Positions 18,441 to 29,874 of a DNA stretch of 60,000 nt are shown piece after piece; position 1 is the first letter of the stretch, and every line of letters begins with the position of its first letter. Source of the DNA: Lineus longissimus (Eukaryota > Nemertea > Pilidiophora > Heteronemertea > Lineidae); assembly GCF_910592395.1 (NCBI RefSeq), contig NC_088316.1, positions 11,038,001-11,098,000 of the forward strand. Reading direction: 5' to 3'. The notes beneath the pieces were generated by a model. That model did no database searches. It was not told the DNA's origin and saw only the letters and a program-made list of their open reading frames with translations. The position numbers and the translations under genes are program-made.

Positions 18441-19055
18441 CGTGGGGCTTTAGAAACCTTAATCCATAGGCTAGTCAGACTTTAGGAACTTAAACTTCCT
18501 ATAGATGTCTCTGAGGTCGGTTATTACGGCAGGTGATTGCAGTAAAACCATACTAAAATTTAACGCAAAGAACAAAAAAATGGGGCTGGAAATTTAGTGC
18601 TAGCTTGACACTTTACCCGAGTAAGTTCGAGTAAGACCCGAGTAAACTTGGTGCTGGAAATATGGGGCTAGCTTGATTTGGGTATAGAAATTTGGGGCTA
18701 GCTTGACACAAGCCGCTCTTCGGACGATCCCTGGCTGCTAGCTATTCCACGCTCCACGTATGGCGACCGATCAATTTCCGTTCTTGGCCCAAGACTTTGG
18801 AACGATTTGCCTGTAGATATGCGCTGTCTCACATCAACTGAACTTTTTAAGAAAAAAATAAAAACGCACCTTTTTTAAATACTCAATCTGATGCCATCTA
18901 TTGTTTTATCAAATGTTCTACTTTTTTTAATTTGTCACTGTTCTTAATAATTTTATAATTTTTCCTTCCTGCACATGTACAGTGCTAAGAAAATGTCTTT
19001 TTTACATTAATGTAGCACTTAAATAGAATAAATTATTATTATCATCATTATTATA

Positions 19056-22000
19056 CTGATAAACCCCTGTAGAAAGAGTAACAATTATGTCTACATTTTT
19101 ATCCATATACGAATAAGGATCCTTGATCTGACCCTGATCGCAACTTTCCTATTGTGTAATTCGTGCTTTAATCAAAAATCTAAAGCCTTCTAACTTGAAA
19201 CAAATATCACTAAGTTAGGGATATAAACGAAAATGGCGTTGTCCTTTTAATTGTTGATTACGTAATTTGCAAATAATCTATTTTTTCGGGCTAATTTTGG
19301 GTAAATTTTTACAAAAGCAATCGGCAAAATTTTGATATTTGCTTCGTTCATGAAAGATAATGAGCTATTTTGTTTCATGTATTTATTTGGTTGTTTGCGT
19401 GCGCATCTAGTTTTTAGACGCCAGTAGGCTACGACCGGTACGCTCAGTCTTCGGCCAGGTTTAGTCTGGTTGCCACTTCCTCCCGTTTCCCCGATGATGT
19501 CAACGTTTCTCGATTATTCTGTTGTCCTCGTTGTCATCGATGTTTCGATTCAGTCTGCAATCTAAGCCATATTATATCCTTATCTGCTAAAACTCAGCCT
19601 CGTTGCTAAAACTCAGCCTCGTTTTGGTACCAATGCATGATAGTGCATTGGTGCTGCAATGTACTACCTGTCTGATAGAGAGTAGCCAAATGATTATGTG
19701 CCACTAAAAGTGTCCCCTGTGACAATACAGTTACCAACATCTGTTTCTATCTTGCTGATATTGGAAGAATAGGTTACTCACTGACTGTTTATGATATTTA
19801 TCCTCAAACATATTATCCTATTTAGCTCAGTAGACAGATTAATAATCCTAAACAATCCTGAAGGGTGTGGCTGCCCTTTTTGGGCGTGTTCTGGGAGGCT
19901 TAAAGAGCATTGAGAGTGAAATATCCACTAGACCTCTCTCTTGATATCTTGACTAATGGCATGCAAAATGTTGATTTCATGTCTCAACTGGTCTCTGCTA
20001 TATTATTGGTTATAGCCATGAGGGGCAGGGTGTAATGAATTGAATTTTACCGCCGCACTGCACTTACAGCACGGGATCATGGGATTGTATCATGTAAGGG
20101 TTCAGCCATGCTTTTATTCTGATGCCGGTCGCTGATAATAAAGCTCTATGAAAGACATCCGATTTGTCCAATATATTAACCTCCGACTATTACACAGGGT
20201 TCCAAAATGCCAATCAACAGAAAAAAGCTGTCGTCTTAGCGCGGTCTCAGCGAATCAGCTCTGTATCTATATGCACATTTTGGCACATAATGATGCCTTC
20301 TTTCATATGCAAGCGGTCTGATGGCTTGAAATTAAAATAGTGCTGAGAAATCTTCAAATGAACAGTGGCTTGATAGATGGGGTCAAACATGCTGAGGTTC
20401 TGTGAGGCTTAGAGTTCAAGACAGTTGATGTATGATATCCATGGGAACATAATGTCCTAACGTATAAAAATATAGGCATCTTAAACTGAAATATACCACA
20501 CTTGATGTAAAATCAGTACTTTGTTGGTGCTCATTTTGCAAATCAGAGTGAAAAATCCAGGACATGACCTACTTCCTTGATGCATATTCGGTATAGCCTG
20601 CACTAGTATGCGTGTGTCAGTAGGTGCGTTGGTGTAGTGGTTGCTATGGCTGGGGCATTTTCACCACTAGTTAAGTTAGTTCATTGTAGAGTTTGAAGTA
20701 ATTAGTACATATACCTTATTGATAATATATCCCAAAATGTCCACTGAATTAGTTAGCATAGATTTATAATATTTATGACATTTTTTATCTTTCACCCATG
20801 GGTGGATGGAGCCCATGTGGTCAGCTAGAGCTAGTAGCTAGTTAGGTGTCCAACAGACAACCTGCTTGGGGTTGTTTCTTTTGGATTGCTATCCAGTCAA
20901 TCAGGGATGCCTCTCCATCCGGAAATATTTTATGGCTATATCGAGCATGTCCTAATTAGAGTCTGACCTGCTTGAGATATGCCACTCAGCCTAAACCAAA
21001 CCGAGGCCATCAGATAACGCGGGAACTGATATCAATTATATATTCCAGGTCTGGATCGTAGACTGAGTGCTCATTTCCTAACTCGCGTCTGCGATGAGGC
21101 CCCGCCAGTAGTCTAGTCCGATTGTTTATTTGGGTCAACATTTAATGCGTCCATTGAGAAACTCAGACTGTATGAAAAAGGATCATAAAAATAACGCGAC
21201 AGCTGCGAACATCATATTCTACCACCTAAAGGTTTGGAAGCCCTTTGCCAGCAGTTACATAGTCAGCATCCGTCGGTATTCTAGTGAAAGGATTGAAACT
21301 CTGCTATGCTGTCCTTCAAAATCTCATTCAAATGCTCAAACAGAAAAAAGCCACCACGAAGAGATCGCTTTACAAATATCATTTCGAAAATGTTAAATTA
21401 TCATTCTAACCATGCTGTTTCTCCAAAACATATTTGGTTCGCAGGCTAATATTTCTATTCTATTTCATGAATCCCTTCGGACCACTGAGCAACTGAAGCA
21501 CGATATTGTTTTGCAAAAGCTAGGAGAATAGAGATAAGATATTCGAAAATGCCAATCGAATGTAAAGAAGGATTTACTTGATTTCCCCTCCATTCGGCGG
21601 ATTCACTGAAGGGCGCATTCGGCAACCTTTGCATGTCCTAATTTAATTTTTAATGCGAACTGCACATATTCGTATACAAGGATATACTCTAGTTACGCAT
21701 GCCTAACGTCCAGCCAGATCTTTACATAGTGAACATTTCTGGGCTCTTAATGGGGGACATTTTAGGCCTTCTATTCAAGCCACTATTGCCATTGACGCTG
21801 GTTGTCCATCAATCAAGAAACTTACTTCCTTCACGGACACAAAATGAAAACATACGCTGGCTTACTGCAGTGGACGTTAGGCGTGCGAAACTCGAGTATA
21901 TGATTTAAGTTGTGTTAAGGCGGTTTTGCCTAAGCTTCATCAACTCATAGTCGACTCAAGTGTCAGATATTTCCTCGTTGTTCGAAAACGTAAAGCATTA

Positions 22001-24294
22001 AGACCACTCAATAGGCGTTGATCCGTTTGAACAGAGTCGTTTGGTCAGATGTCGCCAGTGATAAAGAAACCGCCGCGGAGTCGGCAGAATTGTTGGTCTT
22101 TTATCACGCAATTTTTAATTTTTGAAAGTAATACATGCACATCTACATTTTCCACTCATCCTCGCGCTTGTTCGTATAACCGCGGATTTTTGAATTTTCA
22201 ACTTAATCACCTCAAAATGTGCAAAATAGGGAAAAAGGTAGTAAGTAAAAGGTATAATGAGTTAATTATAGGCACTACTAGCAAGAATCTTCAAAATCAT
22301 AAACTATACAAACATAACATGCGCGACTGTGCATCGATTACAGCAGAATTCGCTTCAATAGGATATATTGGGTTTCCATAAAGTGGATCGCGCCGATTTT
22401 TTGGGACCTTGCACAAAACGTTCATTTTAGGCAGTCGCCAAAAATTATCATATGTATATTTATCATCAAGATATCATAATTATAGAAATATTACGATTAT
22501 TGCATCGAAGATTGCATCCCAACTCGTGCGGTAATGTTTTCAAACTTTCTTGCACATTTTTTATCTAGAACATTAGTTTTAATGAGATTTTAACTGGCGG
22601 TGACTTCATTTTAAAGCCGAAACACTCCTTGAGGTCACTTTCCATGATTTTGGAGAAGTTTGCACGTACTTTTTGTGACCAATTTTGATGTTTTTGATAG
22701 CATGACTGCCGGATCAGTGCACATATAGGGTCTATGATAAAATGTGGTAATAAAAACTGCTTACCAGTGGTAACAAGATAGACTGACGAACTTGCAATGA
22801 CCAACACCGATGGAAACCAGAGGGACGCCTCATCTGCTTCTCGCCTGGAATCAGAGGATACCAACTGAAGATGAATCGTTGTAACCTTGTCAAATTAGTC
22901 GCCGGGAGTTATTTTCAGTCTGGTTTACCAGGACACCACTTAAGACTAATTATTTGAGAGAACATGCATAGATCGCCTGGGTCGTCAGATTATTGCCACT
23001 CGTATTTTCCTGTGTTCTAGATACAGGAATTTTTTAAACGCGGTAAATTTCAAAACAAGAAAATGAGCGGCAAAATAATGGTAGTTTCCAAATGATTGAT
23101 ATTACCAGTTTTGGTACTGGTCCTTAAAAGTGCCTTCGGTAAAGTCATTACTCTTACAAGGGTAATGATAGTGTCGGTATACAGTGAGAGAGTGGAGAAA
23201 CCTATCGGTGACTTCTTGAAACTTAACCAGGCCCAACAAAAATGCCTTTTGAGTGCTGGAGTAACTGGCTGAGGGTCATCGCTACGAGAAAACCCACCTA
23301 GCGCATTTTTAGAAAATCACTCGGCCCGGAGGTTCATAGTCAAATGTTCATCGATCAGAGCAAGGCTACAGAAGACAAGGTTCGATATTCCTTCGACAAA
23401 AAACTAGCCCGCATAGCCAACTTCTCTCCTGGTGGTTTTCCCAGTCTCTCTCGCTACACAATCTATGTTGGAAAAGATCGTAGATTGCGTTGGCAATCAA
23501 TAGAACTGAAAGGGTGGATGTCGTCCTGGGTGCCGACAAATGGTACCCAGGTTCGAGATCGACTGGACAATAAGCACCCTGGGTGCCATTACACTAGACA
23601 AACAGCACCCAGCTTCTTTTTGCCTGGCTTACGGATCTTAGGGACGACGTTTCTTGCTATCTCGTTTTATCTCGCGCCGTGGTACTTGCGGCATTAGCAG
23701 TGCTCGAAATAAAAAGAACAGATCAACAGAAAAAAACGCGTTTAGGCCTGTAGGTCTTTGAATTTCTGAATAAATCATCCGAAATTTGTTTTCAAAGACA
23801 TTTTATTCTCTCTAGCCCGTATAAATGATGATGTTGAAATGTTTCAGGTAAGTCCTGGCAGATCCAGAAAGCCAGTCTTCACACTCTGTAGCTGAACAAG
23901 ACATTTCTCTTGAAAAGCGCCAGAGCATTTTAATTGACTTCACCCTTGACTTTATAGTATGGTAAGATTCTTCTGTATCAACTCTTGTTGATACTTTGTG
24001 GTGCACCTTATTTTGTAATGCTTCAGTGTCGGTTGTAGATGAGAAGTTAGAGTGACGTGGATAATAAATAATGTAAATATATATCTTAGTTGATTTAGTC
24101 TGTGGGTTCGAGTTCAGAGTTGCAAAGTTTATACGGTGACAAATATTATAAGCCCTTTTGCCGCTACATTTTTGGTGACAGCTGTGGGATTGACAAGTAC
24201 TCCTTATTCATAAGGACAAACCTCAATCCAGTGATACGAACTCTGCCACAATATTTTGAATTTTATTTACAAACTCATCTCGTAAATCTTCATA
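19056..24294. other. Five kilobases with no recognisable gene
   Basis: No open frame here has domain-like sequence, and I could not assemble exons. Small features are a 20-base direct duplication near 19,588-19,625 (CTAAAACTCAGCCTCGTT twice), a weak tRNA-A-box-like GGTGTAGTGGTTGC near 20,631, and AT-rich stretches. The part just before 24,295 may be the 5' leader of the gag fragment, but I found no LTR. The nature of this region is unknown. Confidence 0.5.
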
Positions 24295-26572
24295 ATGTTT
24301 AGACGTAGGAAGACCCCGAAAGTTCGAAAGTCGGGCAAATCCAAAATTACTCAACAATCTGATGATGAAGTTCCAACCGTTGGAATAGAAAACGAAATTC
24401 CTGAAAAATTAGAATATAGCAACTCTGACTCGGAATCCAAGGCTAAAACCCCAGAAAACAATGATAATGATCACTCTGGTAATGAAGATAATAATCATGA
24501 CGCAGATGATGAATCTTCAGACAATGAAGGCGATGCCAATAGGGCTGACCCTGAGTTAGGGGATAAAAGAGGCGATGTCGCTAGGGCTGACCCTCAAGTG
24601 TTAGGTAATGCAAGTGATCATGATGATGGTGATATGACAGACCCAGGGCAAACCTATAACAAACCCATGATTAAGTACCTTGTAACCCTCACCACTGCGC
24701 TCCAATCAGTGAAACAGGAAATGCAAAATCAGACAAAAATACTAATGCGGCAAAACCTTGAAAATCACACCGCCCTGATCACTGAATTGCGCTCGAAAAG
24801 TTTCGATATCCACCACGCATGCGCAGAACAATGTTCAACTGATTAATAGTATGGAAAATGCTCTTTTCCAAAATACCGAGACGATGGGTGCAGTTATATC
24901 GAAGGCTTGCACTGAGATGATACAAAATTCGAAGAATGTAGACTCTGAAACAAAGATAGGTGAAAATGCAGACCCTGTAATTATAACCCTGCAGAACTCA
25001 CCAAAGCGGGTCAAAAATTGTACAAAGCCATCGACCTCTAGTACCCCTAGATCACATCCTAAACTTAAAGAGAAGACTATAGACCCCGAATCTGACCTGT
25101 CAGTCTCTGACAGTAATGATGACGGAAAGTCTTCTGCTTGCCACTCAACAGTCAGCTCCAACCGCTCAAATAAGTATAAGACTTCTAAGCGCCTGGAATT
25201 ATCTCCTTTTACTGGTTCAGAACCTTGGGAAATCTGGTTTAATAGATATTCGGATGTAGCTACTCGCTACGGTTGGGATGAGGATGAGAAGTTAGATGAA
25301 CTTCTACCTCGACTTGAGGGAAAGACTGGCGAATTCGTCTATGGACAACTACCCAGTAAAGTCAGGGGCAAATGTTCTAAACTTATCGCCAAATTGAACA
25401 GTAGGTTCAGAAAGATTGAGTCTACTAAGACCTACGCGAAAAAATGTTCTAACCGTAGACAGAAAGTAGAAGAAACTCCTGAGACATATTGCGCTGAACT
25501 CAAACGCCTATACGATAAAGCATATCCGAACAGGACCCAAATGATCCGAGAAGAAGATCTTGTTCGAAAATTTTTCGATGGTCTGCACGACCAAGATACA
25601 AAGATTCAGATCGAATTCTTTAAATCCCCGATACGGTTGACGAGGCACTTAGCCTGGTAGTCATCTACAATGAGACGCGCCAGCAGTTTTTGGCTAGTGG
25701 TGCTATTAGTAGTAGTTCAAAACAACACCCCCGAGTTGACGGTAATGTTGTTGTTATATCTGACTCTGATGACAATGACAGTACCCCTGATCCAGATGCA
25801 GCAAGGATCACCATTATCATAACCGGCAAGGTAATCATGATGTGGAGACTAGCCAAAGCAGAAGGAACAGTCAGTATTCCCCAAAACTGTGTTGGGTATG
25901 CAAAATGCCTGGTCACACAGCTGCAAACTGCCAATCATATGATGACACTATCGCCAACCTTGGGAGTCAACCCAACAGAGCGCGACAGTCTCAGAACTCC
26001 CATAATCAACATTACCTAGACAGACCTAGACCGCAATCCCAAAACCGTAATGGGCCAACAGGCAACGCACGCTACCACAACCAGCAGGGAAAGTGGTAAA
26101 GGCTAATTCTGCGGGCGAAGAGTTAGCCAACTCTGGTGAAAGTACTGATTTAACAACTAATGAGATGAGAAAAAGTACCAATGACAATGTTATAAGTGAT
26201 GAATTCGATTTGCAGAAAGCAAGGCGTGAGAAACCGAGGTGTAGTGGTGTTTATATTGAAGGCTCTGTTCAAGGTGTTGCTGTGTTACTCAACGTTGATA
26301 CAGGAGCAACTAGGACGTTTATGTCGAAGAGAGTGTATGAGAAAATTCCTCGTGAAGTGAAACCTGTTGAGTGTTGGAAACACAACCTGAAAATGACACA
26401 CCGAAGGGATCTGATAAACCATCCCATTGATTCACTTGACAAATGTGATCCTTAAATTCATACGATCTATCTGAGGCGCTGATTTTGTGACTCGGATTGT
26501 GCATCGATGGCTTGAAGAATATTAGTGCAAGAGGCATCAATGTGTTGCTAGCGATGTCTAGTTGTGTCTAGT
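24295..26572 (+). pseudogene. Decayed gag-protease region of an LTR retrotransposon
   Basis: The gag starts at ATG 24,295 with a very acidic N-terminus (runs of Asp, Glu and Asn). A frameshift near 24,840 leads to the capsid-like part, which includes ELSPFTGSEPWEIWFNRYSD and FDGLHDQDTKIQIEF. A further frameshift near 25,650 precedes a CX2CX4HX4C zinc knuckle (CWVCKMPGHTAANC, about 25,890-25,935). A retropepsin follows with the DTGA active site (LLNVDTGATRTF, about 26,287-26,320). The frame decays after 26,390, and a protease-like tail can be followed in another frame to about 26,572. No reverse transcriptase follows here. A gypsy-type pol lies 10 kb downstream, but I cannot show the two belong together. 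No LTRs seen. Confidence 0.75.
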
Positions 26573-27428
26573 AAAATAAAAAGGGCCTACAAATAGGTGC
26601 AAATAGGTCTTTTCGGACTTTTGGAAATCAGACCTCGATGCAGGCTGCAGCTGTGTGCAATGCTTGTGTACATGCCCTGAATCGAGATATATAAAAATGG
26701 CCTCCTATGGCGAGAGTGGCATTTTCTTATGCCGATTGTGGGAACGTGGTAATATACTCTAGTCTCGGCTTTTTATGGTGGGTTTGCAATATGCAGGCGA
26801 TTCCCCTTAACAAACTACGTAGAGCATGGTTACTCACCGCTTTTGTGATAAAATGGCCAATCAGATGGCGGAGCAATGCCGAAGTGTGCTGTGGTCGATT
26901 TCGCGGTTATGCTAAACACTCAGGCAGTTTGTTGAATCGCTCCTGTGAAATAGATCTGACCTATGAGCAGTTCCGAAGTTCCAGTGTCAATGGTATTTCC
27001 AAAATTGGGTCCGGGGTGGTTTTTTGAATTGTTTGTTATGGAAACGAGTGACTTTTAATAAATCAGTTGGTAATTGGTTTATTTTAATCACACAAAATTT
27101 AGGGATGGTTCAACTTTTTCAACATTAACACACGAGTACAAAGATTACACTAGGAAAATGTTGAGTTAGAAATCCACATTTTTCAGAGTACCCGTTTCTT
27201 CAGGAGGGAGGGGGTCAGAGAAAAGATTAATCTCTGTACACTTGTGAAAATGTTGAACCATCCGTTACCGTTTTCCATACTTGCAACACCGTGTATTGTG
27301 AGGCTGTGTCTGATTGAACTTCCCCAGGCATTATGCCTACGCCTGGGCCCTATGTTGTATAATCGGGGACGTTATAAACTGGGCCAAGTGTCCGTACTGT
27401 ACGTGCTGCCATTCGTGCGAAATCGCAA

Positions 27429-28749
27429 TGGATGAACCCATCCCAATAAGAAGACGAAGCTACTCCGTTTCGGAAAAGATCAGGTACCTGCGACAACTTG
27501 AAACTGCCGTAATGAATGGAAATGTGGCTAACATGACAGAATTTGCTAATCACTATCACATATCCATCCACACCTTTAGTAAGTGGGACTTAGTAAGCAA
27601 GTTTAGAACGAATGGAGCAAGAACATCAGGGTGAAAGCAGAAGAGTGAAGCCAAAGAATACGGGTGCCTGGCCAGAAGTCGAGGAGCAGCTGCACGAATG
27701 GTTCCGGCAGCAACGTGAGCTACGCTTCCCCATCGCCGTACAGGACCTGAAGGAAAAAGGTTTAGACATTTTCCAAGCTTGGTGGAGAAACCTCGCTGAT
27801 GCACGGCGAGATGAAATTATTGGCACTAGACCCACACTCCACGATTTCCGTGCGTCAGATGGATGGGTGGACGGTTTCATGGACAGGAAACATGTTTCAT
27901 TATGCAAAGTTAATAAAAACTCAACCACCCTGCCTCAAGACGCCGCAAATCGAGTGGAGTAATTTAGGAACGATGTCACCGGGAATATAGAACATTTCGA
28001 GATCGCCATGATGTTCATATTCAATATGGATGAAACCTTCATGCTATTAGACTTTCGTCCTATGCACACTTGTAATGAAACGGGGTCATCTTCAGTAGAC
28101 GTCCGGACGTCAAGATCCAATGTGAAACTTGGCTGTACTGTTACTCTCTGTGTCACAGCCGACGGCAACATGACGACAGCCCACATCACGTTTCCCCGTC
28201 GTGGATTTGTTCGTCAGCTAGCCCTCCTGGAAGGACGCCAAGATCTACCACCTAACGTCATCGTGGCCCTTCTCTGCGACTGGATGGGTGAGGGAGGAGA
28301 CCTTAGGACACTGGATGGAGAATGTCTTCGAGCCCTACTTGGAGAGGCATGGAGTAGAACAGTTCCTTCTGATGGTTGACCGTTACCGAGTACATCAAAC
28401 GGAAGACTTCGGTATGAGAGTCACAGAATTAGGAGGACTTTTAAATTTCATACCTGCAGGATGTACATCTCTGGTGCAACCTCCAGACGTATCGGTAATG
28501 AAATCCTTTATGTGGAAAAAGCGCAATACGAATGCGGAAGGACAGTGTGACCGAATCCAGCTGAATGACGTTGTCAACATTGTGAGCAATGCCTGTGGTG
28601 CCGGGAGTCCCCAGGTTATCGAAAATGGATTCGAGGCATCTTTACGCCAAGGCCAGGTCGAGGCTGGACCACTTCCACAACTTGACGAAGAACATGCAGA
28701 TGGAATTGAGTTCATGGCCATGCTAGATGATGAAGTGGATCAGGCCTAG
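27429..28749 (+). pseudogene. pogo/Tigger-family (DDE_1) transposase, inactivated
   Basis: Begins at MDEPIPIRRRSYSVSEKIRY with a helix-turn-helix-like N-terminus (TEFANHYHISIHTFSKW). The CENP-B/Tigger-type second DNA-binding part follows (WPEVEEQLHEWFRQQRELRF, IGTRPTLHDFRASDGWVDGF). The DDE core shows all three acidic positions: FNMDETF (about 28,025), LMVDRYRVH (about 28,372) and SLVQPPDVSVMKSF (about 28,470). Frameshifts near 27,625 and 28,300-28,370 and a TAA at about 27,960 break the gene. The cut-and-paste activity of the family is therefore lost from this copy. Confidence 0.85.
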
Positions 28750-28807
28750 TGCTCTGCAGGATGCGAGAGAACACGGACTGTGTCTTTGTACTGTCTGTGT
28801 CAACATT

Positions 28808-29063
28808 AGTTGTCCACCATAAATCACCTTCGTGGCACTTATTTCCCCAACAAATCTCTAAAAACTTCCCCAAAATAATCTCTGATTTTTAAACCTGCAT
28901 TCAGTGGTATTTCAACAGAACTACCATGTTTTGCTGCAATGAAATGCAGAAAAATACTACTGAATGCAGGTTTCCCAAATCTGAATTTGATTTTGTGGAA
29001 GTTTTTAGATAAGTATTTGATGGGTAAATAAGCGCCATGAAGCCGATTTATGGTGGGCAACTT
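28808..29063. mobile_element. Small hairpin element (MITE-like) inside pogo element 1
   Basis: Two arms of about 100 bases are inverted copies. The outer ends read GTTGTCCACCATAAATC on the left and GTTGCCCACCATAAATC as the reverse complement on the right. Inner matches include CTGCATTCAGT. No coding capacity. It lies between the transposase stop and the right end of the pogo element. The target duplication is unclear. Confidence 0.65.
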
Positions 29064-29373
29064 ATTTTGACCCAGACAGAAGCCTGAATATCTAAGCAGA
29101 TCCATGACGTCGACTTACGTCATGACGTCAGTCACATTGGCAAGAGGAAAAACCATGTTGTTTTCGGCCGTTATACAACATTTCGTCGCTGCATGTGCTT
29201 ACTGTGTACATTACCGAGTGACGTACTGCATATCTTAGCAATCTATGGGTAATACGGTTCACGTTGGTGCATAAAAGTAGCGGTTGGCTTTTGTCCTTAG
29301 CGACGTTTTACGTGTTTAGAAAAAGATGGCCTGTGTTGAAACGTGTGAACAGGTTCCCCAATCATCCCCCTGG

Positions 29374-29393
29374 ATCTATCTATCTATCTATCT
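29374..29393. repeat. ATCT tetranucleotide microsatellite
   Basis: Five ATCT units in the 3' part of pogo element 1. Confidence 0.8.
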
Positions 29394-29874
29394 CATTTCT
29401 TGTTTACCTCGATGTGAAAAGTTCGATTCTGAATTGAGACTGTAGTCATTTCTTATGTTTAGAGAAAAATGCACCAAACGTTGCAATTTTAAAGAAAATT
29501 TAGACACCCAGGCAGTTTATGGTTCATACTCAGAATGTAAAATTCGCGCATTTCTTTTGCGACACCCTGCATTATAGCATTAATTTTATTTATCGTAATA
29601 GCAGTGTGAAGTAAAACTTTCAATATTACAAACTGTATCAATTTCGGTCATACATTGAACATTAAAAGATTGGATGTAATGAACCATAACTTTCCCTGTG
29701 GCTCAATCAATTTCACAAGGACCGCGTCCCATGCTAGCAGTCACACGATCCAAATGCGAATAACAGACGTTCAGCCATTGATATGGTGGAGGCGGTCTCA
29801 CATCACATTACTGGCTGTGTAGGCGGTAGGCCATGGAGATAATGAACCCACCATAAAAAGCCGAGACTAGAGTA

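Larger units (their letters stand above)
15746..18713. mobile_element. Long-TIR DNA transposon with 9-bp target duplication, probably Mutator-like, carrying satellite DNA
   Basis: The ends are inverted repeats of about 290 bases (15,746-16,035 and 18,425-18,713) starting near TGTGTCAAGCTAGCCC. They are flanked by CGCTTTTCG (15,737-15,745) and CGCTCTTCG (18,714-18,722), an apparent 9-bp target duplication with one mismatch. The insertion lies inside a non-LTR reading frame. Inside are two reversed partial satellite units, a 0.7-kb unique coding remnant, then nine ~175-bp satellite units. A 9-bp duplication plus long TIRs is characteristic of Mutator-like elements. The superfamily call is inference. 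A shorter reading (3-bp AGC duplication, ends 15,749/18,710) is possible but aligns less well. Confidence 0.8.
15171..19055 (+). mobile_element. 3' end of a CR1/L2-type non-LTR retrotransposon, split by an insertion
   Basis: Part 1 (about 15,171-15,745) encodes the C-terminal end of a reverse-transcriptase protein, with RNLGAEFD, HIRRLSKIRRHL, ARVLNALVTSRLDF and QNSAARLLTKTRKREHI. Part 2 (about 18,723-18,880) continues with WLLAIPRSTYGDRSISVLG, RLWNDLPVD and an FKKKIKTHLF end. The tail finishes in an ATT/TTA-type microsatellite near 19,030-19,055, typical of CR1/L2-like elements. The parts are separated by the element at 15,746-18,713. Removing that element and one 9-bp duplication rejoins the frame. 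Other frameshifts (for example between the frames at 15,206 and 15,303, and near 15,690) show it is dead. The copy is 5'-truncated, as is usual for this class. Confidence 0.8.
26757..29872 (+). mobile_element. pogo/Tigger-type DNA transposon, complete ends (element 1)
   Basis: Inverted ends begin CTCTAGTCTCGGCTTTTTAT (26,757) and match the reverse complement at 29,845-29,872 over about 28 bases. TA dinucleotides flank both ends (26,755-26,756 and 29,873-29,874), the duplication made by pogo/Tc1-type transposases. It holds one broken transposase gene and a small hairpin element. Length is 3,116 bp. Confidence 0.85.

Noticed and set aside
16916-18453. Series of 60-82-codon ORFs on both strands, or a CRISPR-like array
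   Set aside because: They are the 175-bp satellite unit read in different frames. Units are directly adjacent and share their whole length, with no repeat-spacer pattern, and the genome is eukaryotic.
20610-20700. tRNA gene or tRNA-derived SINE
   Set aside because: An A-box-like GGTGTAGTGGTTGC is present, but there is no B box, no cloverleaf and no SINE tail.
23344-23697. 117-codon plus-strand ORF
   Set aside because: No domain, no neighbouring exon and low-information sequence; length is compatible with chance.
24835-25161. Minus-strand ORF of 108 codons
   Set aside because: Antisense shadow of the gag frame.
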